From Isoptericola sp. BMS4 (lineage in GTDB: Bacteria; Actinomycetota; Actinomycetes; Actinomycetales; Cellulomonadaceae), in contig NZ_SIRP01000001.1 of NCBI RefSeq assembly GCF_011634835.1, positions 1-64,000 of the forward strand: a DNA stretch of 64,000 nucleotides. The letters run 5' to 3'. Made by a program: the position numbers and the translations under genes. Numbering within the stretch: position 1 is the first letter of the stretch; every line of letters begins with the position of its first letter. The notes beneath the pieces are model-generated. The model saw nothing but the letters and a program-made list of their open reading frames with translations. It did not search any database and was not told the DNA's origin. Below, one piece after another: positions 7,767-17,141 of the stretch.

Positions 7767-8564
7767 CCGGGGCGGCTCCCCGGTCAGCTCGCCGGCGGAC
7801 TCGACGGCGGGCTCGGCGGCCGGACGGGCGGCGGTCGCCGCTCCCCCGCCGGCCGCGTGCCGGCCCGGCCCCACCTGGGGGTTGGCGGCGCCGAGGACCG
7901 ACCCGCCCGTGACGACGGCGCCCATCGACTCGGCCTGCTCCCGCAGCTCGGCCAGCTCGCGCGCGACCGACCGCACCGCGAAGCCGGACACCACGTGGAT
8001 CGACCCGGCGACGAACGCGAACAGCGCGAACACGATGGTGACCAGGCGCAGCACGTCGAGGGAGTCCAGCGGCCGGGTCACGAGCAGCAGGCCGAACAGC
8101 GCCGCGGTGATCCCGAAGGTCAGCAGCCACGGCCACCCGAGGTCGCGGTTGCGCGCCAGCCCGGCGGCCCCGACGACGGCGACGATGCCGAGCACGATCG
8201 TCCACACGGCGAGGACGTAGTAGAGGGGCGTGGCGCCGAGGTCCGGCCAGAACGCGACGGCCACGCCGAACACCACGTTGACGGCCGCCTGCGCCAGCCA
8301 CCAGGCCGACCCCAGCTGCGTGCGGTGCACGAACCACTGCACGAGCACCAGCACCGCGTCCAGGACCAGGAACGCCCCGACGACCAGGCGCAGCACCTCG
8401 AGCTCGGCCAGCGGCTCGATCATCAGCAGCAGGCCGAGCACCACGAAGGCGATGCCGCGCACCACCGGCAGCCACCACACCCGCCGGAACGGGTTGCGTG
8501 CCGTCGTCGGCTCGTCCCGCACCTCCGCGGGCGGTGCCTCGCCCCCGGTCTCCTGGTCCGTCAT
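7671..8564 (-). CDS. HdeD-family (DUF308) membrane protein
   Basis: A 297-residue protein with about six membrane spans arranged as repeated hairpins (RGIAFVVLGLLLMIEPL and similar), typical of HdeD/DUF308 proteins. I chose the ATG at 8564, which has AGGGGG six bases upstream, over a TTG two codons earlier. A hydrophilic Ala/Gly-rich cytosolic tail follows residue 200 or so. Its last 31 codons are antisense to the end of the CPBP protease gene, so the tail may be a read-through extension. HdeD proteins are linked to acid stress in enterobacteria; the role here is unknown. Confidence 0.82.
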   Translation of the reverse strand: MTDQETGGEAPPAEVRDEPTTARNPFRRVWWLPVVRGIAFVVLGLLLMIEPLAELEVLRLVVGAFLVLDAVLVLVQWFVHRTQLGSAWWLAQAAVNVVFGVAVAFWPDLGATPLYYVLAVWTIVLGIVAVVGAAGLARNRDLGWPWLLTFGITAALFGLLLVTRPLDSLDVLRLVTIVFALFAFVAGSIHVVSGFAVRSVARELAELREQAESMGAVVTGGSVLGAANPQVGPGRHAAGGGAATAARPAAEPAVESAGELTGEPPRSETERLLGARGQEGVAHEGDDVEQGVRDDER

Positions 8565-8617
8565 GCGCAACCCCCTGTGCTCAGCGCCGTCCCGTTGCGG
8601 CCACTGTAGGGAGCGGG

Positions 8618-8656
8618 GGCGCCCCCTGCCCGTCGAGAGGCGGGCAGGGGGACGCC
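8618..8656 (-). terminator. Hairpin terminator of the peptide ABC operon
   Basis: A GC-rich stem of about 15 bp (GGCGCCCCCTGCCCG pairing with CGGGCAGGGGGACGCC, one mismatch) with a TCGAGAGG loop. It begins two bases beyond the stop of the ATPase gene at 8658. No U tract is visible, which is common for actinobacterial hairpin terminators. Confidence 0.75.
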
Positions 8657-8657
8657 G

Positions 8658-10331
8658 TCAGCCGTGCAGGAGCGCCTCGCGCCGGCGTGCCTGCTCCACC
8701 GGGTCCGGCACGGGGAGCGAGCCCAGCAGCCGGCGGGTGTAGTCCTCGCGGGGGCTGCCGAGCACCTGCTCGCCCGTGCCCTGCTCGACGAGCCGCCCGC
8801 GGTACAGCACCGCGATCCGGTCGGCGAGGAGGTCCACGACGGCCAGGTCGTGCGACACGAACAGGCAGGCGAAGCCGAGCTCCGCCTGCAGCTCGGCGAA
8901 GAGCTCCAGCACCCGCGCCTGGACGGACACGTCCAGGGCCGACGTCGGCTCGTCGGCGACCAGGAGCTCGGGCTCGAGCGCCAGGCCGCGCGCGAGCGAC
9001 GCGCGCTGCCGCTGCCCGCCGGAGAGCTCGTGCGGGAACCGGTCGCCGTAGCTGCGCGGCAGCTGGACCGCCTCGAGCAGCTCGTCCACCCGCCCTCGCG
9101 CGGCCCGCGGCGACGCGAACCGCCCGTGCACCACGAGCGGCTCGGCCACGCACTCCGCAATGGTCAGCAGCGGGTTGAACGACGTGCCCGGGTCCTGGAA
9201 GACGAAGCCGAGACGGGTGCGCATCGGCCGCAGCCGCCGCGTCCGAGCGCCGCGCATCTCGGTGCCGAGCACCCGCAGCGACCCGTCCGAGACGGGCGTC
9301 AGGCCGGCGATCGCCCGCGCGATCGTCGTCTTGCCCGACCCGGACTCGCCCACCAGGCCGAGCACCTCGCCGGGCCGGATGTCCAGGGACACGTCGTCCA
9401 CGGCGGTGAAGGCGGGCTGCCGGAACCGCCCCGGGTACGTGACGGTCAGGTGCTCCGCCCGGACCACCGGGTCGGACTCCGCCCAGCCGTCCGGCCGTCC
9501 GGCCGCCCGCTCGACGGCGCGCGCCGTGCCCTCGCCGATCCGCGGCACCGCCTTGAGGAGGGCGCGGGTGTAGTCGGCCTGCGGGTCGGCGAAGAGCTCC
9601 TCGACGGGCGCCTGCTCCACGACCTTGCCCTGGAACATCACGGCGACCCGGTCGGCCAGGTCCGCGACCACGCCCATGTTGTGGGTGATCAGCACGATGG
9701 CCGTGCCGGTGGAGTCCCGCAGGCGGCGCAGCAGGTCGAGGATCTCGGCCTGCACGGTGACGTCGAGCGCCGTCGTCGGCTCGTCCGCGACGATGAGCCC
9801 GGGGTTCAGCACCAGCGCCATCGCGATGACGACGCGCTGCTTCTGCCCGCCGGAGAACTGGTGCGGGTAGTGGTCCACCCGGTGCTCCGGGTCGGGGATG
9901 CCGACCTGCCGCAGCACCTCGATCGCCCGCCGGCGGGCCTCCTTCTTCGGCACGTCCCCGTGGGCGCGGAGGCCCTCGGCGATCTGCCAACCCACCGTCT
10001 GCACGGGGTTGAGCACGCTGGAGGGCTCCTGGAAGACCATCGCCACGTCGCGGCCACGGGCGGCGCGCAGCTGCGCGGCCGACGCCCGGACGAGGTCGGT
10101 CGTCCCGCCGTCGCGCCCGCTGAGCACGACGGCCCCGCGCGTGGTCGCCGTCTCGGGCAGCAGCCCGAGCAGCGTCTTGGCCGTGACGGTCTTGCCGGAG
10201 CCGGACTCGCCCACGACGGCGAGCACCTCGCCCTCCCGGACGTCCAGGCTCACGCCGTCGACCGCCCGGACCGGGCCGGCGTCGGTGGCGAACGAGACCG
10301 CGAGGTCGGTGATCGACGCGACGGTGCTCAT
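8658..10331 (-). CDS. Peptide ABC transporter, fused double ATPase (DppD-DppF type)
   Basis: A 557-residue protein with two complete ABC domains in one chain. The first has Walker A GESGSGKTV, signature FSGGQKQR and Walker B LIVADEPTTALD. The second has GESGSGKTT, LSGGQRQR and LLVADEPTSALD. In many bacteria these are separate DppD and DppF subunits; the fusion is common in actinobacteria. The ATG at 10331 overlaps the permease stop by four bases (ATGA). The linker near residues 265-300 is Arg/Ala-rich. It should power uptake through the two permeases encoded just upstream. Confidence 0.93.
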   Translation of the reverse strand: MSTVASITDLAVSFATDAGPVRAVDGVSLDVREGEVLAVVGESGSGKTVTAKTLLGLLPETATTRGAVVLSGRDGGTTDLVRASAAQLRAARGRDVAMVFQEPSSVLNPVQTVGWQIAEGLRAHGDVPKKEARRRAIEVLRQVGIPDPEHRVDHYPHQFSGGQKQRVVIAMALVLNPGLIVADEPTTALDVTVQAEILDLLRRLRDSTGTAIVLITHNMGVVADLADRVAVMFQGKVVEQAPVEELFADPQADYTRALLKAVPRIGEGTARAVERAAGRPDGWAESDPVVRAEHLTVTYPGRFRQPAFTAVDDVSLDIRPGEVLGLVGESGSGKTTIARAIAGLTPVSDGSLRVLGTEMRGARTRRLRPMRTRLGFVFQDPGTSFNPLLTIAECVAEPLVVHGRFASPRAARGRVDELLEAVQLPRSYGDRFPHELSGGQRQRASLARGLALEPELLVADEPTSALDVSVQARVLELFAELQAELGFACLFVSHDLAVVDLLADRIAVLYRGRLVEQGTGEQVLGSPREDYTRRLLGSLPVPDPVEQARRREALLHG

Positions 10332-11371
10332 GCGCGCTCTCCCTTCGTCGGGCCGTCCTCGACGGACGTCTCGGCGACGTCCCCCGCGACCTGCGAGGAC
10401 CGGGCCCGCGAGCGCAGCCGCGGGTCGGCCAGGTCGTTGAGCGACTCGCCCATCAGCGTCATGCCCATGGCGGCCATCACGATCGCCAGACCGGGGAAGA
10501 GCGCCGTCCACCAGATGCCGGACGTCACGTCCGCGACGGCACGCTGCAGGTCGTACCCCCACTCCGCCGCGGCCGTCGGCTCGATCCCGAAGCCGAGGAA
10601 GCCCAGGCCCGCGAGCGTGAGGATCGCCTCCGACGCGTTGAGCGTGACGATCAGCGGCAGCGTGCGGGTCGAGTTGCGGAGCACGTGGCGGGTCATGATC
10701 CGCCAGCTGCCGGTGCCGAGCACGCGCGCCGAGTCGACGAACGCCTCGGCCTTGACGCGCACGACCTCGGCCCGCACCACCCGGAAGTACTGCGGGATGA
10801 ACACCACGGTGATGGACAGCGCGGCGGCGAGGATGCCGCCCCACATGCTCGACTGCCCGCCCGAGATGACGATGGCCAGCAGGATCGCCAGCAGCAGGGA
10901 CGGGAACGCGTAGACCGCGTCGGCGATCACCACGAGCACGCGGTCCAGCCACCCGCCGAAGTACCCGGACACGAGGCCCAGCAGCACGCCGACGACGATC
11001 GAGGACGCCACCGCGACGACGACGACGAGGAGCGCCGTCCGCGCGCCCCACACCACGCGGGAGAACACGTCGTAGCCGCCGACCGTGGTACCGAACCAGT
11101 GCTCGGCCGACGGCGGCATCTGCGCCCCGAACGCGCCGTCGAGGTCGCGCAGCTGCGACCAGCCGTACGGCGCGAGCAGGGGCGCGAGGACCGCGACCAG
11201 GACGAACAGCCCGGTGAGCACGAGGCCCGCGACGAGCATGCCGCGCTGCAGGCCCACGCTCTGGCGCAGCTGGTGCACCACGGGCAGGCGCCTGAACCAG
11301 GCGCCCCTGCCGCCGAGGTGCTCGGGTGCGACGCCGGCCGTGCCGACGCTGCTGATCTCTCCGGCGCTCAT
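10328..11371 (-). CDS. Peptide ABC transporter permease (DppC type)
   Basis: A 347-residue permease. After a 40-residue cytosolic tail there is a first span (GMLVAGLVLTGLFVLVAVLAP), a periplasmic segment containing HWFGTTVGGYDVFSRV (a hallmark of DppC/OppC), then five more spans with the EAA loop near DSARVLGTGSWRIMTRHVL. The start at 11371 shares one base with the DppB-type stop (TGATG). The C-terminus carries DLADPRLRSRAR, also typical. It pairs with the DppB-type permease to form the membrane channel. Confidence 0.92.
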   Translation of the reverse strand: MSAGEISSVGTAGVAPEHLGGRGAWFRRLPVVHQLRQSVGLQRGMLVAGLVLTGLFVLVAVLAPLLAPYGWSQLRDLDGAFGAQMPPSAEHWFGTTVGGYDVFSRVVWGARTALLVVVVAVASSIVVGVLLGLVSGYFGGWLDRVLVVIADAVYAFPSLLLAILLAIVISGGQSSMWGGILAAALSITVVFIPQYFRVVRAEVVRVKAEAFVDSARVLGTGSWRIMTRHVLRNSTRTLPLIVTLNASEAILTLAGLGFLGFGIEPTAAAEWGYDLQRAVADVTSGIWWTALFPGLAIVMAAMGMTLMGESLNDLADPRLRSRARSSQVAGDVAETSVEDGPTKGERA

Positions 11372-12414
11372 CAGTACCTCACCCTCGGGTCGACCAGCGC
11401 GGCGACGACGTCCACGAGGAAGTTCGTCACCGCCACCACCACGGCCATGAGCACGACGATCCCCTGCACGGCGACGAAGTCGCGCGCCTGCAGGTACTCG
11501 GCGAGCTGGAAGCCCAGCCCGCGCCACTCGAACGTCGTCTCCGTGAGCACGGCGCCCACGAGCAGCATGGCGATCTGCATGCCCGCCACGGTGATGATCG
11601 GGATGAGCGCGGGCCGCCACGCGTGCTTGCGCACGAGGCGGCTCTCGCGCACGCCCCGCGACCGGGCGGCGTCGATGTAGTCCGCGCCCAGCGTGCTGAT
11701 CATGTTGGTGCGCACCAGGCGCAGGAACACGCCGGCGGTGAGCAGTCCCAGCGCCGCGGCGGGCAGCACCGCGTGCGACAGGACGTCGAGGACCACGGCG
11801 GGGTCGCCGGTGCGGAACGCGTCGACCAGCATGAAGCCGGAGTCGGCGCCCGCGACCTGCATCGCGATCTCCCCGTCCGTGGACACGCGGCCCGCCACGG
11901 GGAACCAGCCGAGCCACACGGAGAAGATCAGCTTGAGCAGCAGGCCGGCGAAGAAGACCGGCGTCGCGTACGCGAGGATCGCCAGGATGCGCAGGACGGC
12001 GTCCGGCAGCCGGTCGCGGAAGTACCCGCTGACCATGCCGAACGGGATGCCGAGCACGAGCGCCACCAGCACCGCGTACGTCGCCAGCTCGAGGGTCGCC
12101 GTGCCGTACTGCGACAGGATCTCGACCACCGGCCGGTTGTCGCTGATCGTCCTGCCGAAGTCGCCGGTGAAGATGCCGGTCAGGTACTCCCAGTACTGCG
12201 CGAGGATCGGCCGGTCGTAGCCGGCGGCGTGGATGCGCTCGGCGAGCTGGTCGGGGGTCAGCCGCCCTCCCAGCGCGGCCGTGATGGGGTCACCGGTCGC
12301 GCGCATGAGCACGAAGACGGTGGTGACCAGGATGAAGACGGTCGGGATGATGAGCAGGAAGCGCACCAGGACGTAACGACCCAGTGCGCTCCCTGCCGTG
12401 CTACGCGAAGCCAC
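11371..12414 (-). CDS. Peptide ABC transporter permease (DppB type)
   Basis: A 347-residue permease with an N-terminal span (YVLVRFLLIIPTVFILVTTVFVLMR), a large extracytoplasmic loop with GGRLTPDQLAERIHAAGYDRP and five more spans. The EAA-like loop is ARSRGVRESRLVRKHAWRPALIP, and the C-terminus ends in ALVDPRVRY, as in many DppB proteins. GTG is the start; it lies only 20 bases after the binding-protein stop, and the ribosome site is weak. The operon order binding protein, DppB, DppC, DppDF is standard. Confidence 0.92.
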   Translation of the reverse strand: MASRSTAGSALGRYVLVRFLLIIPTVFILVTTVFVLMRATGDPITAALGGRLTPDQLAERIHAAGYDRPILAQYWEYLTGIFTGDFGRTISDNRPVVEILSQYGTATLELATYAVLVALVLGIPFGMVSGYFRDRLPDAVLRILAILAYATPVFFAGLLLKLIFSVWLGWFPVAGRVSTDGEIAMQVAGADSGFMLVDAFRTGDPAVVLDVLSHAVLPAAALGLLTAGVFLRLVRTNMISTLGADYIDAARSRGVRESRLVRKHAWRPALIPIITVAGMQIAMLLVGAVLTETTFEWRGLGFQLAEYLQARDFVAVQGIVVLMAVVVAVTNFLVDVVAALVDPRVRY

Positions 12415-12434
12415 GGACGGATCTCAGCCCCGGC

Positions 12435-14081
12435 TCAGCCCTTGGCCAGCGCGCCGTAGCGGAACTTGAACGACGCGTCGAGCGTGTCCTCCGCCCCGGT
12501 GACGTCGGCGCCGACGACCGCGACCTGCTCGCCCTGGAGGTACGGCACGGTCGACAGGTCCTGGGCCTCGAGCTCCTGGATCTGCTCGATCAGCGCGGTG
12601 CGCTGCGCCTCGTCGGGCGTGGACGCCTGCTGCAGGATGAGCTTCTCCACCTCCGGGTCGGCGTAGTGGTTGCCCAGGAAGTTCTCCTCGAGGAAGAACG
12701 GCGTGAGGTAGTTGTCGGCGTCGGAGTAGTCCGGGAACCAGCCGAGCTGGTACGCGGGGTAGACGTCGGCGGTGCGGTCCTTGGAGTACTGCACCCACTC
12801 CGTGGTCTGCAGGTTGACCTTGAAGAGGCCGTCGGCCTCGAGCTGATCCTTGATGAGGGCGTACTCGTCGCCGGACGACGGACCGTAGTGGTCGTTCGAG
12901 TACTGCAGGTCCAGCTCGACCGGCGTGGAGACGCCCGCGTCGGAGAGCACCTTCTTCGCCGCGGCCGCGTCGGGGCCGCCCTGGCCGTCGCCGTACATCT
13001 CCTTCAGCGGCTCGGCGGCACCCGTCAGGCCGTCCGGCACGAAGGAGTACAGCGGGGCGTACGTGCCCTTGTAGACCTGGTCGGCGAGGGCCTCGCGGTC
13101 GATGAGGTGGGCGACGGCCTGGCGGACCGCGGACGCCTTGTCCTCGTCGGCGTCCTGCTGCTTCGCCCCGAACGGCTGCGTGTCGAAGTTGAAGACGACG
13201 TAGCGGATCTCGCCGCCGGGGCCCTTGACGACCTGCACGTCGTCGTTGCCCTCGAGGTCCTCGATGTCCGTGGGCGACAGGGACCGGAACGCGACGTCCA
13301 CGGAGCCGTCCTGGACCTCCAGCTTGAGGTTCGACGCGTCCGCGAAGTACTTCACGCTGACCTGCGGGGTCTTGGCCTCCCCGAGGACGCCCTCGTAGCC
13401 GTCGTACGCCTCGTAGGTGACGAGGCGGTTGACCTCGTAGCTCGAGATGGCGTACTGGCCGGCGAACGCGTTGCCGTCCACGATCTCCTGGTCGGGCGTC
13501 AGCGCGTCGGGCGAGAACACGTCCTCGTCGACGATCGGCCCGGCCGGCGACGACAGCACCTGCGGGAACGTCTGGTCGTCCGGGCTCTTGAGGTGGAACA
13601 CCACGGTCGTGTCGTCCGGCGCCTCGACGCTGTCGAGGTTGAACAGCAGCGACGACGGGCCGTTCTGGTCGGCGATCGCGAGCTGCCGGTCGAAGGTGAA
13701 CTTCACGTCCGAGGAGGTGAGGTCGTTGCCGTTGGCCCACTTCAGGCCCGGCTTGAGCGTGACCGTGTACTCCTTGGGCGCCGTGAACTCCGCCGACTCG
13801 GCGATGTCCGGCTCCACGTCCGGGCTGCCGTACGGCGTGTTCATCAGGAACGGATACACCTGGTTCATCACCGCGAACGACCCGTTGTCGTACGCCCCCG
13901 CGGGGTCGAGGGAGGTGATCTTGTCGGTGGTGCCGACGATGAGCGACCCGCCGCCGCCACCGCCCTCGCCGTCGTCGCCGGTCCCGCCGGACCCGCCCGA
14001 GCAGGCGGTGAGTGCCAGCGCCACGGCGGCGGCGCCCGCCACCGGAGCGAACAGCCTTCGTGAGGCTCGGTTCGTGGTCAT
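12435..14081 (-). CDS. Peptide ABC transporter substrate-binding lipoprotein (SBP family 5)
   Basis: A 548-residue extracellular lipoprotein. The signal peptide ends in a lipobox (LALTACSGG), followed by a Gly/Asp-rich linker. The mature part has the SBP_bac_5 pattern: SLIVGTTDKITSLDPAGAYDNGS at the start and EYTVTLKPGLKWANGNDLTSSDVKF further on. It should capture oligopeptides or similar nutrients and deliver them to the permeases. The ATG at 14081 has GAGAGAGGGA ten bases upstream. It is the first gene of the operon, and its upstream region carries a repeated 12-bp motif. Confidence 0.93.
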   Translation of the reverse strand: MTTNRASRRLFAPVAGAAAVALALTACSGGSGGTGDDGEGGGGGGSLIVGTTDKITSLDPAGAYDNGSFAVMNQVYPFLMNTPYGSPDVEPDIAESAEFTAPKEYTVTLKPGLKWANGNDLTSSDVKFTFDRQLAIADQNGPSSLLFNLDSVEAPDDTTVVFHLKSPDDQTFPQVLSSPAGPIVDEDVFSPDALTPDQEIVDGNAFAGQYAISSYEVNRLVTYEAYDGYEGVLGEAKTPQVSVKYFADASNLKLEVQDGSVDVAFRSLSPTDIEDLEGNDDVQVVKGPGGEIRYVVFNFDTQPFGAKQQDADEDKASAVRQAVAHLIDREALADQVYKGTYAPLYSFVPDGLTGAAEPLKEMYGDGQGGPDAAAAKKVLSDAGVSTPVELDLQYSNDHYGPSSGDEYALIKDQLEADGLFKVNLQTTEWVQYSKDRTADVYPAYQLGWFPDYSDADNYLTPFFLEENFLGNHYADPEVEKLILQQASTPDEAQRTALIEQIQELEAQDLSTVPYLQGEQVAVVGADVTGAEDTLDASFKFRYGALAKG

Positions 14082-14127
14082 GTCAGGGGTTCCCTCTCTC
14101 CAGCTCGGGCCGCGGCGTCGTCACCCG

Positions 14128-14180
14128 GCCCAGGTCACGATGCGGGCTTTGTAGCACACCGTCGAGTCGCCCAGGTCACG
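14128..14180. promoter_or_regulatory. Direct repeat GCCCAGGTCACG upstream of the peptide operon
   Basis: The 12-mer occurs at 14128-14139 and again at 14169-14180, 41 bases apart, close to four DNA turns. It lies in the divergent promoter region between the binding-protein gene and the flippase gene. A regulator site is possible, but no regulator is encoded nearby. Confidence 0.35.
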
Positions 14181-14289
14181 GTCGTGGGTCACACTCCGGG
14201 CGCGGATCGCGTCGTGAGGGGCGAAGTTACCACCGCCGTGGCACCGCTGTCACAGGCCGAACCAGCGCGTACGACCTACACTCGCCGGT

Positions 14290-16977
14290 ATGTCCGGAGC
14301 GAGCGCAGCGGGTCCTGCACCCGGCCCGTCGCACGACTCCCAGCCACCCACCGGCCCCCTCCAGGCGCTGCTCGCCGGGGGCGTCCCCCCTCCCGGGGCC
14401 GACACCGACCTGGTGCGGGTCGTCGACACGCCCGAGTCCCGTGTGCGCCACCCCTCCGACATGCTCGGCATGGTCTCCAGCGCCCTCGGGATCGCCCTCG
14501 TGCTCGTGCTGTCGGTCGTCGCACACGCCACCACCGAGGGCGTCACGCAGGACGTGCAGAGCTTCAGCTCCCTGCTGGCCCGGATCCTGTTCGTCCCGGT
14601 GGCCGTCCTCGAGGGCCTCATCACCCTGTTCGTCCCCGCCGCGGTGCTGGTCGAGCTCGGGATCCGGCGCCTCGGCCGCCAGGTCGTCGAGTCGATCTGC
14701 GCGGCCGCGCTGGGGCTCCTGCTCGGCGTCGTGGCCGTCGTGACGATCTCGCGCTTCGGCAGCGCCGAGCTGGTGCGGGGGCTGTCGGTCTTCACCGACG
14801 GCTCGTGGACGCTGACCGTGCCGGGCTACGTGTCCGCCATCGCCGGGCTCCTGACCACCGCCGGGCCGCGCACCCGGCGCCGCACGGTCCGCTGGTCGTG
14901 GAACGTGCTGTACCTCGCGCTGTTCATCGTGCTCATCACCGGGCAGGTCTCCCTGCCCGGCATCCTGGTGGCGCTGCTGCTCGGCCGGCTCGCCGGCCAG
15001 GCCGTGCAGTACGTCTCCGGGGTCCGCAGCGAGCGGGCGTACGGGGGCGACCTCGTCACGGCGGTGCGCCGCGCCGGGTTCCGCCCGACGGCGCTCGTGC
15101 GGGTGCGCGACGTGTCGGAGGCCGTCGACGCGGAGGACCCCGACGACGCCGTACCGGACGACGCCGTCGTGTCGTACGACGTCGCGGGCGACGTCGTCAC
15201 CCCCGTCGCCGCCGGCGGCGGGGCAGCGAGCAGCGCCGGCCCGGGCCGGACCGCGCGCCCCGACACGACGTCGAGCGACCCGGCCGCGGTCGCGCTGACC
15301 CGCTCGGGCGACAACCGCGTGTACGCGCTGTTCACCGACGACGGCCGGCGGCGCGACGCCGTGGTGCTCGACGGCGACCGGCAGGTCATGACGACGGTGC
15401 AGCGGCTCTGGCGGGCCCTGCGCCTGCGCGGCCTCGAGGGCCGGGCCGCGATCTCCCTCAAGGCGGCGGCGGAGCGCATCGCCCTCCTGTCGTACGCCGC
15501 GTCGGCGGCCGGGGTGCGCACCCCGCGGCTCGAGGGCATCGGCGTCGCCGACGACTCCGTGGTCCTGGTCCAGGAGCACGCCCGGGGCGCGGTGTCGCTG
15601 CGCGACCTGCCGGACGCCCGGCTCGACGGCGAGCGGGGCGACGCCGTCCTCGCCGAGGCGTGGGAGCAGGTGCGCCGCGCGCACGCCGCCGGGCTCACGC
15701 ACCACGCGCTCACCCCCGACGTCGTGCTCGTGCACGACGACACGCGCGGCGACCCCCACGTGTGGCTCACCGGCTGGGAGCAGGGCGAGATCGCGTCCTC
15801 GACCCTGTCGCGGCGGCTCGACCTCACCCAGATGCTGGCACTGCTCGCGCTGCGCGTCGGCGCGCGCCGCGCCCTCGCGTCGGCGGTGCGGGCCCTGCCC
15901 GACGAGGACATCGCGGCGATCGGCCCGCTGCTGCAGACCATCGCGCTGCCCAGCCCCACGCGCACCGAGGTGCGCCAGACCAAGGGCCTGCTCGACGAGC
16001 TGCGCGAGGCACTGGTGGAGCGCCTCCCCCAGGCCGACGTCCAGCCGCAGAACATCACCCGGTTCGGGGCACGCACCGTCCTCATGGTGACGCTGACGAT
16101 CGTCGCCGTCGCGGTGATCGTCACGACGATGAACTTCGAGGAGATCGCCGCGGCGATCGCCGAGGCCAACCCCTGGTGGGTGGCGGGCGCGTTCCTGCTC
16201 GGGGCCATCACCTGGCTCGGCGCCGCGCTGACCTTCACGGCGTTCTCCCCGGAGCGGCTGCCGCTGTGGCGGGCCACCCTGACGCAGATGGCCGGGTCGT
16301 TCGTGGCCCTGGCGGCGCCCGCGGGGATCGGGCCCGCCGCGCTCAACCTGCGGATGCTCACCCGGCGCGGGGTCGGCACCCCGATGGCCCTCGCCACCGT
16401 CGCGCTCGTGCAGGTGTCGCAGTTCGTCGTCACCGTGCTGCTGCTGGTGGTGCTCTCCATGTTCTCCGGCCCGGGCGGGCTCATCGAGCTGCCGTCCACG
16501 ACGGTGCTGCTCGCGATCTCCGGCGTCGCGCTCGCCGTCGTCGCGACACTGCTCGTGCCCGCCGCCCGCCGCTGGGCGTGGGAGAAGGCGCGGCCCACGC
16601 TGGAGCAGGTGTGGCCGCGGCTCTCGCAGATGCTCGGGCAGCCGGGCCGCCTCGCCCTCGGACTCGGCGGCAACCTCGTCATGACGCTGGGCTACGTGCT
16701 CGCGTTCGACGCGGCCCTCGCGGCGTTCGGCCAGTCCCTGAACCTCATCGACGTCGCCGTCATCTACCTGGTCGGCAACGCCCTCGGCGCCCTGGTGCCC
16801 ACCCCCGGCGGCCTCGGCGGCGTCGAGGGCGCGCTCACCGCCGGGCTCACCGCCGCCGGCATCCCCGCGTCCATCGCGTTCTCCGTGACGATGCTGTACC
16901 GCGTCGTCACGTACTGGGGCCGCGTGCCCATCGGGTGGGTCGCGATGCGCTACCTGGAGCGCAAGGGCGAGCTCTAG
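14290..16977 (+). CDS. Flippase-like membrane protein (UPF0104/LPG-synthase TM family) with degenerate kinase domain
   Basis: An 895-residue protein in three parts. Residues 55-250 hold about six membrane spans. Residues 330-560 resemble an aminoglycoside/RIO-type kinase: the catalytic loop reads THHALTPDVVLVHD and the metal motif is replaced by WLTGWEQ, so it is probably inactive. Residues 600-890 are the multi-span lysylphosphatidylglycerol-synthase transmembrane (TIGR00374) domain, with the typical PAGIGPAALNLR and VPTPGGLGGVEGALTAGL motifs. There is no C-terminal aminoacyl-transferase domain, so it is not a full MprF. The ATG follows TACACT (14277-14282) by seven bases, a leaderless start. 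A lipid or lipid-linked substrate is likely. Confidence 0.85.
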   Translation: MSGASAAGPAPGPSHDSQPPTGPLQALLAGGVPPPGADTDLVRVVDTPESRVRHPSDMLGMVSSALGIALVLVLSVVAHATTEGVTQDVQSFSSLLARILFVPVAVLEGLITLFVPAAVLVELGIRRLGRQVVESICAAALGLLLGVVAVVTISRFGSAELVRGLSVFTDGSWTLTVPGYVSAIAGLLTTAGPRTRRRTVRWSWNVLYLALFIVLITGQVSLPGILVALLLGRLAGQAVQYVSGVRSERAYGGDLVTAVRRAGFRPTALVRVRDVSEAVDAEDPDDAVPDDAVVSYDVAGDVVTPVAAGGGAASSAGPGRTARPDTTSSDPAAVALTRSGDNRVYALFTDDGRRRDAVVLDGDRQVMTTVQRLWRALRLRGLEGRAAISLKAAAERIALLSYAASAAGVRTPRLEGIGVADDSVVLVQEHARGAVSLRDLPDARLDGERGDAVLAEAWEQVRRAHAAGLTHHALTPDVVLVHDDTRGDPHVWLTGWEQGEIASSTLSRRLDLTQMLALLALRVGARRALASAVRALPDEDIAAIGPLLQTIALPSPTRTEVRQTKGLLDELREALVERLPQADVQPQNITRFGARTVLMVTLTIVAVAVIVTTMNFEEIAAAIAEANPWWVAGAFLLGAITWLGAALTFTAFSPERLPLWRATLTQMAGSFVALAAPAGIGPAALNLRMLTRRGVGTPMALATVALVQVSQFVVTVLLLVVLSMFSGPGGLIELPSTTVLLAISGVALAVVATLLVPAARRWAWEKARPTLEQVWPRLSQMLGQPGRLALGLGGNLVMTLGYVLAFDAALAAFGQSLNLIDVAVIYLVGNALGALVPTPGGLGGVEGALTAGLTAAGIPASIAFSVTMLYRVVTYWGRVPIGWVAMRYLERKGEL

Positions 16978-16981
16978 CGGC

Positions 16982-17037
16982 CGAGCACCACCTGACCGCC
17001 GTCATCTCCGCGGGAAGCGATCCTCAAGTCGTGCTCG
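16982..17037. repeat. Palindromic element E, copy E1 (degenerate)
   Basis: A 56-bp element starting CGAGCACCACCTGACCGCCG and ending GTCGTGCTCG, five bases after the flippase stop. The outer arms pair well and the middle is degraded. It has the same length and left end as E2 and the same end spacing as E3. Confidence 0.6.
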
Positions 17038-17141
17038 CGACGACGGTCGCGCCGCGCGCAGAGGATGCCCTCCGGCCGCGTCCGTCCACAGCCCGGCTCC
17101 GGCCGGTCCCGCGGCAGGTGGTCCGCTGGTTCGCTGCTCGC

